Notes under the pieces: generated by a model
What the model was told of the DNA's origin: nothing
Database searches by the model: none
Seen by the model: the letters and a program-made list of their open reading frames with translations, nothing else
In this document: piece after piece, positions 6,807-15,252 of the stretch
Layout of the letters: each line of letters begins with the position of its first letter
How positions within the stretch are numbered: the stretch's first letter is position 1
Assembly (NCBI GenBank): GCA_949296075.1
Contig: CASFNG010000015.1
Coordinates: 122,634-186,633 of the forward strand
Length of the DNA stretch: 64,000 bases
Source: an uncultured Parabacteroides sp.
Lineage (GTDB): Bacteria; Bacteroidota; Bacteroidia; Bacteroidales; Tannerellaceae
Direction: 5' to 3'
Position numbers and translations under genes: made by a program

Positions 6807-8873
6807 ATGGAAAATATGAATGACATGTTCAAAAACCCGAAGGACGGAAAGCCAAAGATGTTCCGTTTCAATCTGTACTGGATGTATGGGCTCATCTTCA
6901 TCATGCTCATCGCCCTGTACATGACAAACGATTCCTCGGGCACGAAAGAGGTCGGATGGACGGAGTTCCAGAAGCTGGCCCAGGAAAACGTGTTCGAGAA
7001 GATGACCGTCTATAACAAGAAAAACTTGGTGGAGGCCACCGTGAAGAGCGACAAGACACGGGCCGTGTTCAAGGACATGGATGTCTCCAAGATCGGGGTG
7101 TCACCGAAGGTATACGTGATGATCCCCTCCTCAGACAAGTTTTCCGACTTCTACGACAAGGCGGTAGCCACCAACCAGATAGACACCCAGGTGAGATTCG
7201 AGGAGGGCGACGACGCGCTCTGGAACTTCCTGATCTCGTTCGGGCCCTTCATCTTAGTGATCGGTATCTGGATCTTCCTGATGCGCCGGATGTCCGGGGG
7301 AGCCGGGGCCGGGCCGGGCAACGTGTTCAGTGTCGGGAAGGCGAAAGCCCAACTATTCGACAAGGATAACGACCACAAGGTGACTTTCCGCGACGTGGCC
7401 GGGCTGGCGGAGGCCAAGCAAGAGGTGGAGGAGATCGTCTCCTTCCTGAAGAACCCGGAGAAATATACCGAATTAGGAGGAAAGATCCCCAAAGGCGCTT
7501 TGCTCGTAGGCCCGCCGGGAACAGGTAAGACCCTATTGGCCAAGGCGGTGGCAGGCGAGGCGAACGTGCCGTTCTTCTCCCTCTCGGGATCCGATTTCGT
7601 CGAGATGTTCGTGGGCGTGGGAGCCTCCCGCGTACGCGACCTCTTCCGCCAGGCGAAAGAGAAATCGCCCTGTATCGTCTTTATCGACGAGATCGACGCC
7701 GTAGGGCGCGCCCGCGGGCGAAACGCCAACATGAACAGCAACGACGAACGCGAGAACACCCTGAACCAGTTGCTGACAGAGATGGACGGTTTCGGGTCGA
7801 ACAGCGGGGTCATCATCCTGGCCGCCACCAACCGCGCGGACATATTGGACAAGGCATTGCTGCGCGCCGGCCGTTTTGACCGGCAGATCCATGTGGAACT
7901 CCCCGACTTGAACGAGCGGAAAGAGATCTTCGGCGTACATCTGCGCCCGATCAAGATCGACGAGAGCGTGGACGCCGATTTCCTGGCGAGACAAACTCCC
8001 GGCTTCTCGGGGGCGGATATAGCGAACGTCTGCAACGAGGCGGCCTTGATCGCCGCGCGCAACGGCAAGAAATTCGTACAGAAAGAGGACTTCATGAACG
8101 CCGTGGACCGGATCGTAGGCGGATTGGAGAAACGCTCCCGGATCATGACCGAGGAGGAGCGCAAGAGCATCGCCACTCACGAGGCGGGACACGCCACGCT
8201 CAGCTGGTTGCTTGAGCACGCCAACCCACTGGTGAAGGTGACGATCGTCCCGCGCGGCAAGGCGTTAGGCGCCGCATGGTACCTGCCCGAGGAACGGCAG
8301 ATCACGACCCGCGAGCAACTGCTCGACGAGATGTGCGCCACCTTGGGAGGCAGGGCCGCCGAGGAGCTGTTTCTGGGCAAAATATCGACCGGAGCCTCGA
8401 ACGACTTGGAGCGGGTGACGAAACAGGCCTACGCGATGGTGGTCTATTTCGGCATGAGCGACAAGCTCCCCAACCTCAATTATTATGATTCCACGGGACA
8501 GGATTGGGGATTCACCAAGCCGTATAGCGAGGAGACCGCCAAACTGATCGACAGCGAGGTGCAGAAGATCATCAACGAGCAATACGAACGGGCGAAAAAG
8601 ATCCTGTCCGAACACAAGGAGGGACACAACCAGCTGGCGCAAGTACTGCTGGATCGCGAGGTGATCTACTCCGAGGACGTGGAGCATATCTTCGGGAAAC
8701 GGGCCTGGATCTCCCGCTCACAAGAGATCCTCGAACTGCAAGAGCGGGCAAACGGGAAGAAAAAGGAAGAGACTCCCGACAAGTCCCGGGAAGAGCCCGC
8801 TGCGCTTCCCTCCAAAGAGGATGTGGAACCGGCCGTATCCACGGATGCCAACCCTGACGGGAAGGCGGAATAA
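6807..8873 (+). CDS. ftsH: ATP-dependent zinc metalloprotease FtsH
   Basis: A 688-residue membrane-anchored AAA+ protease that degrades membrane and regulatory proteins. It has transmembrane helices at about 24-40 and 141-159 with an extracytoplasmic domain between them. The AAA module has Walker A GPPGTGKT at 235-242, Walker B CIVFIDEIDAVG and the second region of homology ATNRADILDKALLRAGRFDR. The zinc site HEAGH is at 458-462. The C-terminal tail (about 640-688) is charged and disordered-looking. All catalytic residues are present. A strong terminator follows at 8903. Confidence 0.97.
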   Translation: MENMNDMFKNPKDGKPKMFRFNLYWMYGLIFIMLIALYMTNDSSGTKEVGWTEFQKLAQENVFEKMTVYNKKNLVEATVKSDKTRAVFKDMDVSKIGVSPKVYVMIPSSDKFSDFYDKAVATNQIDTQVRFEEGDDALWNFLISFGPFILVIGIWIFLMRRMSGGAGAGPGNVFSVGKAKAQLFDKDNDHKVTFRDVAGLAEAKQEVEEIVSFLKNPEKYTELGGKIPKGALLVGPPGTGKTLLAKAVAGEANVPFFSLSGSDFVEMFVGVGASRVRDLFRQAKEKSPCIVFIDEIDAVGRARGRNANMNSNDERENTLNQLLTEMDGFGSNSGVIILAATNRADILDKALLRAGRFDRQIHVELPDLNERKEIFGVHLRPIKIDESVDADFLARQTPGFSGADIANVCNEAALIAARNGKKFVQKEDFMNAVDRIVGGLEKRSRIMTEEERKSIATHEAGHATLSWLLEHANPLVKVTIVPRGKALGAAWYLPEERQITTREQLLDEMCATLGGRAAEELFLGKISTGASNDLERVTKQAYAMVVYFGMSDKLPNLNYYDSTGQDWGFTKPYSEETAKLIDSEVQKIINEQYERAKKILSEHKEGHNQLAQVLLDREVIYSEDVEHIFGKRAWISRSQEILELQERANGKKKEETPDKSREEPAALPSKEDVEPAVSTDANPDGKAE

Positions 8874-8902
8874 CCGGGCTTGAAGCCATCTAATGACACA
8901 AA

Positions 8903-8945
8903 AAGCCGGATGCCTCCCCCAAGGGGAGAAGCATCCGGCTTCTTT
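8903..8945 (+). terminator. Terminator after ftsH
   Basis: AAGCCGGATGC pairs with GCATCCGGCTT, with an inner CTCCCC/GGGGAG stem, followed by TCTTTAT. Confidence 0.85.
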
Positions 8946-8971
8946 ATCGCTCCACTATAAATATAATTCCC

Positions 8972-8979
8972 TATATTTG
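8972..8979 (+). promoter_or_regulatory. Probable -7 element of cdsA
   Basis: TATATTTG at 8972-8979 matches TAnnTTTG, 34 bases before the cdsA TTG start. Confidence 0.6.
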
Positions 8980-9013
8980 TACCCGAATCACGAACAAATA
9001 AAGAAAGATCATC

Positions 9014-9850
9014 TTGAAGAATCTGTTTACACGCGCATTGACAGGCGCCATTTTCGTCCTCGTGCTGGTAGGCGCCATCTGTCTTCATTCCTACTATTTT
9101 CTCGTGGTATTCGGGCTGATCACCGGATTGTTATTGTGGGAATTCTACGGGTTGCTCAAGCACTATGAGAACGCCGCCATCAAACGGCTGGTCAACTCAT
9201 TAGGAGGAGCCTACCTGTTCGTCGCCACTTTCGGATACGCGAACGGATTGTCGGGAGGAGGCATCTTCCTCCCCTACATACTCTTCCTCATCTACATCTT
9301 GGTATCCGAGCTTTACGACAAGACAAGCAACCCTATCAACAACTGGGCGTTGACCTTGTTCGGGCAGATCTATTGCGCGGGCACGTTCTCCTTGCTGAAC
9401 TTCATAACCCCCGTACCCGATCCGTGGTCGGGAGAGATCTCTTTCTACCCACACCTCACGCTGGCCATCTTCGTGTTCGCCTGGATGAATGACACGGGAG
9501 CCTACCTGATCGGCTCCCTATTCGGAAAAAGACGGCTATTCGAGCGGATCTCTCCCAAGAAATCGTGGGAGGGCTTCTTCGGGGGGCTGGCATTCGCGGT
9601 GATCGCCTCGCTGGTATTCGCGAGGTTCCTGCCGGAGCATGCCTGGTATCTATGGATGGGTATAGCCTTTACGGTAGTCCTGTTCGGCACATGGGGGGAT
9701 CTGATCGAGTCGTTGATCAAACGGACCTTAGGCGTGAAAGATTCCGGCCACATCCTGCCCGGCCACGGGGGGATGCTGGATCGGTTCGACAGCGTGATGC
9801 TCGCGATTCCCGCCACGTATGTCTATATTGAGTTGTTCATTCAAAATTAA
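9014..9850 (+). CDS. cdsA: Phosphatidate cytidylyltransferase
   Basis: A 278-residue integral membrane enzyme that makes CDP-diacylglycerol from CTP and phosphatidic acid, the branch point of phospholipid synthesis. About eight hydrophobic segments are visible. The CdsA signature is complete near the C-terminus: SLIKRTLGVKDSG and then LPGHGGMLDRFDS. The start is TTG at 9014 (MKNLFTRALTGAIF), with a purine tract AAGAAAGA before it; no in-frame ATG precedes the first membrane helix. Its last 14 bases overlap the 3' end of the convergent porT gene. Confidence 0.95.
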   Translation: MKNLFTRALTGAIFVLVLVGAICLHSYYFLVVFGLITGLLLWEFYGLLKHYENAAIKRLVNSLGGAYLFVATFGYANGLSGGGIFLPYILFLIYILVSELYDKTSNPINNWALTLFGQIYCAGTFSLLNFITPVPDPWSGEISFYPHLTLAIFVFAWMNDTGAYLIGSLFGKRRLFERISPKKSWEGFFGGLAFAVIASLVFARFLPEHAWYLWMGIAFTVVLFGTWGDLIESLIKRTLGVKDSGHILPGHGGMLDRFDSVMLAIPATYVYIELFIQN

Positions 9851-10538
9851 AGGTCAGGACGACCATACGGGAAGTAGCCTTCGAGAGCGCGTTCGTATAT
9901 TTGATATTCGCCTCCTCCACCAAGTCCGGGCGATCTTTCTCCAGCAGGTCCACCAAGCCGAAGCAGAACTTCAGCTCCGGACATAGCTTAAAGAACGGCA
10001 GATAAATATCACATCCCACGCCAAACTCGATACCGCAATCCATCGTCTTCAGCAAGATCGGGTTCCCTTTCTTACGACCTATATCCACGGATCCATAAAC
10101 GCCGGCAAGCAAATAGGGACGATAATTATTCAACCTCAAGGCGGTATACTTAATGTCTAACGGGAAATTCAGGTAATTGGAACGGACGTTGGTCGTGAAC
10201 TCCTCGCCCGAGGCTTGCTCCCTGAAACGGAATGTCTTGTCACCGAAGTGAATGGAGGGCGAGAAACGCAAATTAAAATAAGGATTGAGGTAAAGGTCGC
10301 CGATCACGCCCACGCTGAATCCCGGGGAATAGGAAGGGATCTCGGCGAACCAGGTCTCGCCATTGGTGGCCACTCCCGTATGCGTCAGCAACAAGTCCTG
10401 GGAATGAATGCCGACGTGAAAGCCAAGATGAAACCATTTCAAATCAGCGTACGGCTGGTTCTTCACCCTCTCCTTCTGAGCCGAGGCGACAAACGTCGCC
10501 AATCCTACCACATACAATATAAGCAATAACCGTCTCAA
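9837..10538 (-). CDS. porT: PorT family outer-membrane beta-barrel protein
   Basis: A 233-residue protein with a signal peptide (MRRLLLILYVVGLATFVASAQ) followed by beta-strand-rich sequence with aromatic strand ends, finishing in MVVLTFNFE. Length and layout match PorT, the outer-membrane protein needed for gingipain secretion by the type IX system in Porphyromonas gingivalis (244 residues). Whether this organism has a working type IX system cannot be told from the window. The start is TTG at 10538; no ATG is available before the signal peptide. The 3' end overlaps cdsA by 14 bases in a convergent arrangement. Confidence 0.75.
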   Translation of the reverse strand: MRRLLLILYVVGLATFVASAQKERVKNQPYADLKWFHLGFHVGIHSQDLLLTHTGVATNGETWFAEIPSYSPGFSVGVIGDLYLNPYFNLRFSPSIHFGDKTFRFREQASGEEFTTNVRSNYLNFPLDIKYTALRLNNYRPYLLAGVYGSVDIGRKKGNPILLKTMDCGIEFGVGCDIYLPFFKLCPELKFCFGLVDLLEKDRPDLVEEANIKYTNALSKATSRMVVLTFNFE

Positions 10539-10574
10539 ATCTCAACCTGTTTTTATTCAATAACGAAAGCGCGG

Positions 10575-10582
10575 CAAAGATA
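10575..10582 (-). promoter_or_regulatory. Probable -7 element of porT
   Basis: On the minus strand TATCTTTG (10582-10575) lies 36 bases before the TTG start. The -33 box is not clear. Confidence 0.55.
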
Positions 10583-10666
10583 TTGCAAAAAACGCTATTT
10601 TCTACGAAAAATAAACAGGGCGAAAAAAATAAACACGAGGAAGTTTTTTAAATAGAAAGAAAGCCC

Positions 10667-10674
10667 TATTTTTG
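10667..10674 (+). promoter_or_regulatory. Probable -7 element of the ferredoxin gene
   Basis: TATTTTTG at 10667-10674 matches the consensus. A T-run near 10643-10650 sits at about -33. The ATG is 46 bases downstream. Confidence 0.6.
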
Positions 10675-10720
10675 CATCCACTAATAGTTACCAAGAGTTA
10701 CAAATTTAAACGTTAAAAAA

Positions 10721-10891
10721 ATGGCTTACGTAATTAGCGACGATTGCATTGCATGCGGAACTTGTATCGACGAGTGTCCGGTAGGAGCGATTTCAGAAGG
10801 TGACAAATACAGCATCAACCCTGAGCTGTGCGCGGACTGTGGAACTTGCGCTGACGCTTGTCCTACTGAAGCAATCCATCCGGCCGAATAA
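10721..10891 (+). CDS. Small 2[4Fe-4S] ferredoxin
   Basis: A 56-residue protein from ATG 10721 to TAA 10891, beginning MAYVISDDCIACGTCID. Two CxxCxxCxxxCP motifs are visible: C-IA-C-GT-C-IDE-CP and C-AD-C-GT-C-ADA-CP. This is a clostridial-type ferredoxin holding two [4Fe-4S] clusters, a low-potential electron carrier for anaerobic enzymes such as pyruvate:ferredoxin oxidoreductase. It could also feed radical SAM enzymes like the activase at 19344, though that link is inference. It stands alone, with its own promoter and a strong terminator at 10941. Confidence 0.95.
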   Translation: MAYVISDDCIACGTCIDECPVGAISEGDKYSINPELCADCGTCADACPTEAIHPAE

Positions 10892-10940
10892 TTTCGCGGC
10901 AAAGAATAGGTTCCCCTCCAAGAGGCAGGATCCTTAACAC

Positions 10941-10985
10941 ATAGCGGTCTGTTACCCTGCGAGAGTGACAGACCGCTATCTTTTT
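10941..10985 (+). terminator. Terminator after ferredoxin
   Basis: ATAGCGGTCTGT (10941-10952) pairs perfectly with ACAGACCGCTAT (10968-10979), followed by CTTTTT. Confidence 0.9.
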
Positions 10986-11003
10986 CCCCATTTATACAGA
11001 CAA

Positions 11004-11396
11004 TCAGAACTCGATGTCCAACTTGATCTCGCCCGAGGTGAGCTCATCGCCGGGAAGCTCGCCAGACGCGTCAGCCCCCGCCCCGGTATCCTCCCCGTCC
11101 TCACGCGGGGCAGGCCTCAATCCCGAGCTCTTGATATACCCGATCACGTCTTGCATACCTTCCATGAACTTATCGAAGTCCTCCTTGTAAAGGAAAATCT
11201 TATGCTTCTCGAACGAGACTTGCGCGCCATCCTTTGACTGGACCTTCTTGCTTTCCGTGACGGCGATAAACAGATCATCCTTCAGGTTCCGCTTCACGTC
11301 TATGTAATAAATGCGCTTTCCAGCCTTGATCGCCTTGGAGTACAAAATTTCTCTATCACCTCCCTCAACTTGTTTTTTCTTTATCGACTCTTCCAT
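11004..11396 (-). CDS. PUR-alpha-like DUF3276 nucleic-acid-binding protein
   Basis: A 130-residue protein of the Bacteroidota DUF3276 family, which shares the PUR repeat fold (single-stranded DNA/RNA binding) with eukaryotic Pur-alpha. The PUR-like core spans about residues 15-95 (REILYSKAIKAGKRIYYIDV and then FIAVTESK and KIFLYKEDFDKF). The tail from about 95 is acidic and low-complexity. It is a single gene with its own promoter. The cellular role is not established, and nucleic-acid binding is a family inference. Confidence 0.85.
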   Translation of the reverse strand: MEESIKKKQVEGGDREILYSKAIKAGKRIYYIDVKRNLKDDLFIAVTESKKVQSKDGAQVSFEKHKIFLYKEDFDKFMEGMQDVIGYIKSSGLRPAPREDGEDTGAGADASGELPGDELTSGEIKLDIEF

Positions 11397-11443
11397 GATA
11401 GCAAATGTTCGTTAAAAACCCACCCATTTTACATAACTTGCTT

Positions 11444-11473
11444 CAAATATGTGCATTTTTTTTTTAATGGCAA
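11444..11473 (-). promoter_or_regulatory. Promoter of the PUR-like gene
   Basis: On the minus strand TTG (11473-11471) is followed after 19 bases by CATATTTG (11451-11444), one mismatch from TAnnTTTG. The spacer carries a run of ten A. Confidence 0.55.
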
Positions 11474-11576
11474 CCATTTTAACGGTTTAAAATGGAAACC
11501 TCCCCGCAATTTCACGAAATATTGACCAACACCCGCAAAATTAAGCGAATCCCGAGCATCTTATCAAAAAAACGAC

Positions 11577-11584
11577 TAAATTCG
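11577..11584 (+). promoter_or_regulatory. Probable -7 element of nusB
   Basis: TAAATTCG at 11577-11584 is a near match to TAnnTTTG, 34 bases before the ATG. Confidence 0.45.
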
Positions 11585-11618
11585 CGGGCAAATTCATAAC
11601 AAGTAGTTCCTTCAAACG

Positions 11619-12545
11619 ATGATCAACAGAAATTTAATCCGCATTAAGGTTTTGCAAATAGTATATTCTTACTATCAAAACGGGAATAGTGACCTTAAAA
11701 CCGCGGAAAACGAATTACTATTCAGCCTCAGGAAGTCGTACGACTTATACCATTATTTCCTGCTACTCATCATCGAAGTCACCAATTTACAGAAAAGGAT
11801 CCTCGAAGCCCGGAAAAGCAAATATATGCCTACCGAGGAGGAATTGCATCCCAACACCCGATTTATCGACAACCGGCTGTGCGCCCAGTTGGAGAGCAAC
11901 GAGGACTTGAAAAAATATGTGGATGATTTCGGGATTTCCTGGGCAAATGATGAGGAATTCGTCAAGAACGTTTTGGATCTCATCTTAGGGTCCGAGATTT
12001 ACGCCGAGTATATCCGGAACGAGAGCGACACGTATGAGACCGACCGCGAGTTCTGGCGCCAGGTATTCAAGAAGATCATTTGCGGCAACGAGATGATCGA
12101 GGAGTTCTTAGAGGACAAGAGCATCTATTGGAACGACGACATCGAGATCGTGGAAACCTTCACCCTCAAGACAATCAAGAAGTTCGAGGAGAAAAACGGG
12201 AGCCGGCAGCCCCTGCTACCCATGTTCAAGGACATGGAGGACAAGGCATTCGCCATCAACCTGTTCCGCCAGAGCCTGCTCAAGGGCAAGGAGTTCCGCG
12301 AGCGCATCGACAAGCACATGAAGAACTGGGAGACGGAACGCATCGCCAACATGGATCTGGTCATCATGCAAGTGGCCTTGGCGGAGATCACCTCCTTCCC
12401 CACCATACCGATCAACGTCACCCTGAACGAGTACATCGACGCGGCCAAGTATTACAGCACGCCCAAGAGCGGCACGTTCATCAACGGGATTTTGGATTCG
12501 ATCGTCAACGAGTTAAAAAAAGAAAACTTGTTGCTGAAAAACTGA
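11619..12545 (+). CDS. nusB: Transcription antitermination factor NusB (long form)
   Basis: A 308-residue NusB. The E. coli protein has 139 residues and works with NusE/S10 in rRNA antitermination. The N-terminus MINRNLIRIKVLQIVYSYY keeps the NusB start. The C-terminal part holds the helical NusB core (ETERIANMDLVIMQVALAEI, PIPINVTLNEYIDAAKYY-like, FINGILDSIVNEL). The middle, about 90-180, is an acidic insertion seen in Bacteroidota NusB. yajC follows after 64 bases but has its own promoter-like element. Confidence 0.92.
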   Translation: MINRNLIRIKVLQIVYSYYQNGNSDLKTAENELLFSLRKSYDLYHYFLLLIIEVTNLQKRILEARKSKYMPTEEELHPNTRFIDNRLCAQLESNEDLKKYVDDFGISWANDEEFVKNVLDLILGSEIYAEYIRNESDTYETDREFWRQVFKKIICGNEMIEEFLEDKSIYWNDDIEIVETFTLKTIKKFEEKNGSRQPLLPMFKDMEDKAFAINLFRQSLLKGKEFRERIDKHMKNWETERIANMDLVIMQVALAEITSFPTIPINVTLNEYIDAAKYYSTPKSGTFINGILDSIVNELKKENLLLKN

Positions 12546-12562
12546 TATTATCCTTACATTTG
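12531..12562 (+). promoter_or_regulatory. Promoter of yajC-YbbR-coaE
   Basis: TTG at 12531-12533 and TACATTTG at 12555-12562 are separated by 21 bases, 47 bases before the yajC ATG and overlapping the end of nusB. Confidence 0.6.
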
Positions 12563-12609
12563 TCCGTATCATAACGGACATTAACCTAATAAAAAACGAA
12601 TAGTACGAC

Positions 12610-12927
12610 ATGAGCTTACTTAACATCTTACTCCAGGCACCGGCCACCGGAGGCAGCCAATGGTCGGGGATCGTGATGATGATCGTCATCGTGGCGATCT
12701 TCTACTTCTTCATGATCCGCCCGCAGCAAAAGAAACAAAAAGAGATCCAGAAAGCCCGCGAGGCACTGAAGAATGGCGATAAGGTAATCACCGCCGGAGG
12801 CATTTACGGCAAGATAACCGAGATCGGCGATACCTATATGCTGATCGAGGTGGCGAGCGGCGTGCGCATCCGCGTGGACAAGACATCGATCTTCGCCTCG
12901 GCGGAAGACGCCCAGCAGCAAAAATAA
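12610..12927 (+). CDS. yajC: Preprotein translocase accessory subunit YajC
   Basis: A 105-residue inner-membrane protein of the SecDF-YajC complex, which helps SecYEG-dependent export. It has one membrane helix (about 20-38, IVMMIVIVAIFYFFMI) followed directly by RPQQKKQKE and the YajC core NGDKVITAGGIYGKI. It lies 10 bases upstream of the YbbR gene. Confidence 0.95.
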   Translation: MSLLNILLQAPATGGSQWSGIVMMIVIVAIFYFFMIRPQQKKQKEIQKAREALKNGDKVITAGGIYGKITEIGDTYMLIEVASGVRIRVDKTSIFASAEDAQQQK

Positions 12928-12937
12928 GGGATAACCA

Positions 12938-13948
12938 ATGGCGCGGCTTGAGAACATACGAGCTTCCTTCAAGTCCGTACAAACGAGGACTAAGGCTTTT
13001 TTCCACGGGGAAAGATGGAAAGAAGCCTTGGTCTTTTTGCTTTTCGTATTCCTCGCTTTCTGCTTCTGGATGCTCCAAAGCCTGCAACAGGAGTACGAGA
13101 TCGAGCTGGCCTTCCCCGTGAGATACGAGAACGTACCCGCCGACATCGCCTTCGATACCCCACGGATCCAGGAGATCACGGCCAAGGTAAAAGACAAGGG
13201 GAGCGTATTGCTCAACTATACCATCGGACGGAATTTCGCCCCCATCGAGGTCAAGATGGGTGACATCACGCGGAAGAACGGATCCATCCAAGTCAGCAGG
13301 AAACAGATCGAGAGCGATATCCAGAAACAACTAATATCCACCACCTCCCTGCTGGGCTTCGAGCCACAGGCGATCAGCCTGCGATTCAGCAAGCGGGAGG
13401 AAAAGGAGATCCCCGTCACCTTCGGCGGGGAGATACGGCCCAAGGCGGGATTCCAGCTATCCGGGGAGATACGGATAACGCCCCCATACGTCAAGGCCTA
13501 CGCCACGGCCTCCATCCTGGACACGCTGGCCGAGGCAAGCACGGAGCCCGAGATATTCAGCGAGGTTGACAAGAAAACAACCAAGACGATCCGCCTGAGT
13601 AAGATCAAGGGGGTGAACCTCACGCCGGAAAGCGTCACCGTCACGATCCCGGTAGAGCAATACACGGAAAAGACCCTGCGGATCCCCGTCACCTGCGAGT
13701 ACCTGCCTCCTCATTACAACATACGGATATTCCCCGCCACGATAGAGGTGACCTGTGGCGTGCCCCTCTCCCGCTTCAAGGAGCTGTCGGAAGAGATGTT
13801 CTCTATCCAGATCCCATACAAGGAGCTGGAGCAAAACGTATCGGGCAGCCTGCCTGTCACGCTATCCAAGAAACCTGATTGGGTGCACTCGGCCACGCTA
13901 CAACCAGACAAGATCGAATTCATCTTAGAGCATACGGATACACCATGA
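12938..13948 (+). CDS. YbbR-like domain protein (CdaR-type)
   Basis: A 336-residue membrane-anchored protein. It has an N-terminal cytoplasmic stretch, one membrane helix at about 30-48 (ALVFLLFVFLAFCFWML), then an extracytoplasmic part with repeated YbbR-like beta domains (for example EITAKVKDKGSVLLNY and LTPESVTVTIPVE). In Firmicutes YbbR/CdaR regulates a diadenylate cyclase; here no cyclase is adjacent, so that role is not implied. Its TGA overlaps the coaE ATG, so the two are translationally coupled. Confidence 0.8.
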   Translation: MARLENIRASFKSVQTRTKAFFHGERWKEALVFLLFVFLAFCFWMLQSLQQEYEIELAFPVRYENVPADIAFDTPRIQEITAKVKDKGSVLLNYTIGRNFAPIEVKMGDITRKNGSIQVSRKQIESDIQKQLISTTSLLGFEPQAISLRFSKREEKEIPVTFGGEIRPKAGFQLSGEIRITPPYVKAYATASILDTLAEASTEPEIFSEVDKKTTKTIRLSKIKGVNLTPESVTVTIPVEQYTEKTLRIPVTCEYLPPHYNIRIFPATIEVTCGVPLSRFKELSEEMFSIQIPYKELEQNVSGSLPVTLSKKPDWVHSATLQPDKIEFILEHTDTP

Positions 13949-14526
13949 GCAAGAAGATCGGTATCACGGGAGGCATAGGCAGCGGGAAATCAATCGTGGC
14001 CTCGGTGATGGATTTATACGGGATCCCCGTCTATATAGCCGACCAAGAGAGCAAGCGGCTGACCAACGAATCGCCCGTCATACGCGAGCGACTGACCGCC
14101 CTTTGCGGCTCCTCGATCTATACCGCGAAGGGATTGGACAAGCGGGCGCTCGCCTCCCTCATCTTCGGAGACCCCGAACTGCTAAGGCAGGTCAACGGGA
14201 TCATCCATCCGGAGGTGAACCGCGATTTCCTCGCCTGGGCCGGAAGACAGTCCGCTCCCCTGTGCGCGATCGAGTCGGCCATCCTGTTCGAATCCGGGTT
14301 CGACCGGATCGTCGATATTCGCCTGATGGTATATGCCCCGCGGGAGATACGGATAGAGAGAGCGGCAGGGCGCGACAAGGCGAGCCGGGAAGAGATAGAG
14401 CGACGGATCGACAGCCAGCTGCCGGATGAGGTGAAAAAGGAGAGAGCCGACTACATCATTTATAATGACGGCCGCCGGGCCCTGATCCCGCAAGTACGGG
14501 AATTTATCCGCCAGATCATGCCATAA
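13945..14526 (+). CDS. coaE: Dephospho-CoA kinase
   Basis: A 193-residue P-loop kinase for the last step of coenzyme A synthesis. The start is ATG 13945 (MSKKIGITGGIGSGKS), which overlaps the previous stop; the frame runs further upstream, but only this start gives the proper N-terminus. Walker A is GGIGSGKS and the family motif DADxxxH-like region appears as IADQESKRL. Length is near the E. coli enzyme (206). Confidence 0.94.
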   Translation: MSKKIGITGGIGSGKSIVASVMDLYGIPVYIADQESKRLTNESPVIRERLTALCGSSIYTAKGLDKRALASLIFGDPELLRQVNGIIHPEVNRDFLAWAGRQSAPLCAIESAILFESGFDRIVDIRLMVYAPREIRIERAAGRDKASREEIERRIDSQLPDEVKKERADYIIYNDGRRALIPQVREFIRQIMP

Positions 14527-14572
14527 TGGACATTTTCACCCCGAACCATTCGCAAAATTCAAGCGGTTGTAC

Positions 14573-14580
14573 TACATTCG
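14573..14580 (+). promoter_or_regulatory. Probable -7 element of the DUF5606 gene
   Basis: TACATTCG at 14573-14580 is a near match to the consensus, 41 bases before the ATG. Confidence 0.5.
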
Positions 14581-14621
14581 CGACTTTAAAGTGTAACATT
14601 AATCGAAAATAACCAAGCATT

Positions 14622-15062
14622 ATGTTGAAGACTATTCTGTCTATTTCGGGAAAACCCGGTTTGTACAAACTGGTCTCCCACGGGAAGAACATGTTATTCG
14701 TGGAATCGCTTGCCGATAAAAAACAAATACCCGCATACGCGAAAGACAAGGTGATCTCCTTGGGAGACATCGCGATCTACACGAACGAGGGAGAAGTCCC
14801 CTTGCATGAGGTACTGACCAGCGTGAAAAACAAGGAAGAGGGTAAGCCAACCTCCTTCGTCCCCTCGAAGGCCACAACCGATGAGCTTCGCGCTTACTTC
14901 GCCGAGGTACTGCCTGAGTTCGACCGCGATCGGGTTTATCCAAGCGACATCAAGAAGCTCCTCTCCTGGTACAATATATTGGTCAACGCGGGAATCACGG
15001 AATTTACCCCGCAGGAAGAGGCCGGCGAGGCCAAGGAGACCGAGGAACAGGCAGCGGAATAA
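14622..15062 (+). CDS. DUF5606 family protein
   Basis: A 146-residue protein beginning MLKTILSISGKPGLYKLVS, as in the conserved Bacteroidota family DUF5606. The first ~65 residues look like a small SH3-like beta barrel; residues about 80-128 are helical (TTDELRAYFAEVLPEFD and then YPSDIKKLLSWYNIL). The last 15 residues are acidic. Function is not known. The gene is monocistronic, with a terminator at 15086. Confidence 0.8.
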   Translation: MLKTILSISGKPGLYKLVSHGKNMLFVESLADKKQIPAYAKDKVISLGDIAIYTNEGEVPLHEVLTSVKNKEEGKPTSFVPSKATTDELRAYFAEVLPEFDRDRVYPSDIKKLLSWYNILVNAGITEFTPQEEAGEAKETEEQAAE

Positions 15063-15085
15063 TATTAAGGTATAGATAAGAGACG

Positions 15086-15118
15086 AAAGCTTGGCGCATT
15101 CACACGCCAGGCTTTTTT
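15086..15118 (+). terminator. Terminator after DUF5606 gene
   Basis: AAAGCTTGGCG pairs with CGCCAGGCTTT (one T.G pair), followed by a T run. Confidence 0.85.
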
Positions 15119-15173
15119 CGTACCGCTCCTTGTCTATGCAAAAATAATCCATTAATTTTGCGAAAAACCCACA

Positions 15174-15204
15174 TTGTCTAAGGGCCGGAAGAGGCCTAAC
15201 TTTG
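15174..15204 (+). promoter_or_regulatory. Promoter of the ROK kinase-NanE-GRE operon
   Basis: TTG at 15174-15176 and TAACTTTG at 15197-15204 are separated by 20 bases. The position shows that the in-frame TTG at 15202 lies inside the promoter, so translation must begin at ATG 15253. Confidence 0.7.
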
Positions 15205-15252
15205 CCCCAGAATACGAAAATCACTCTACTGATCTCAAAAAAGAAGGGCAAA

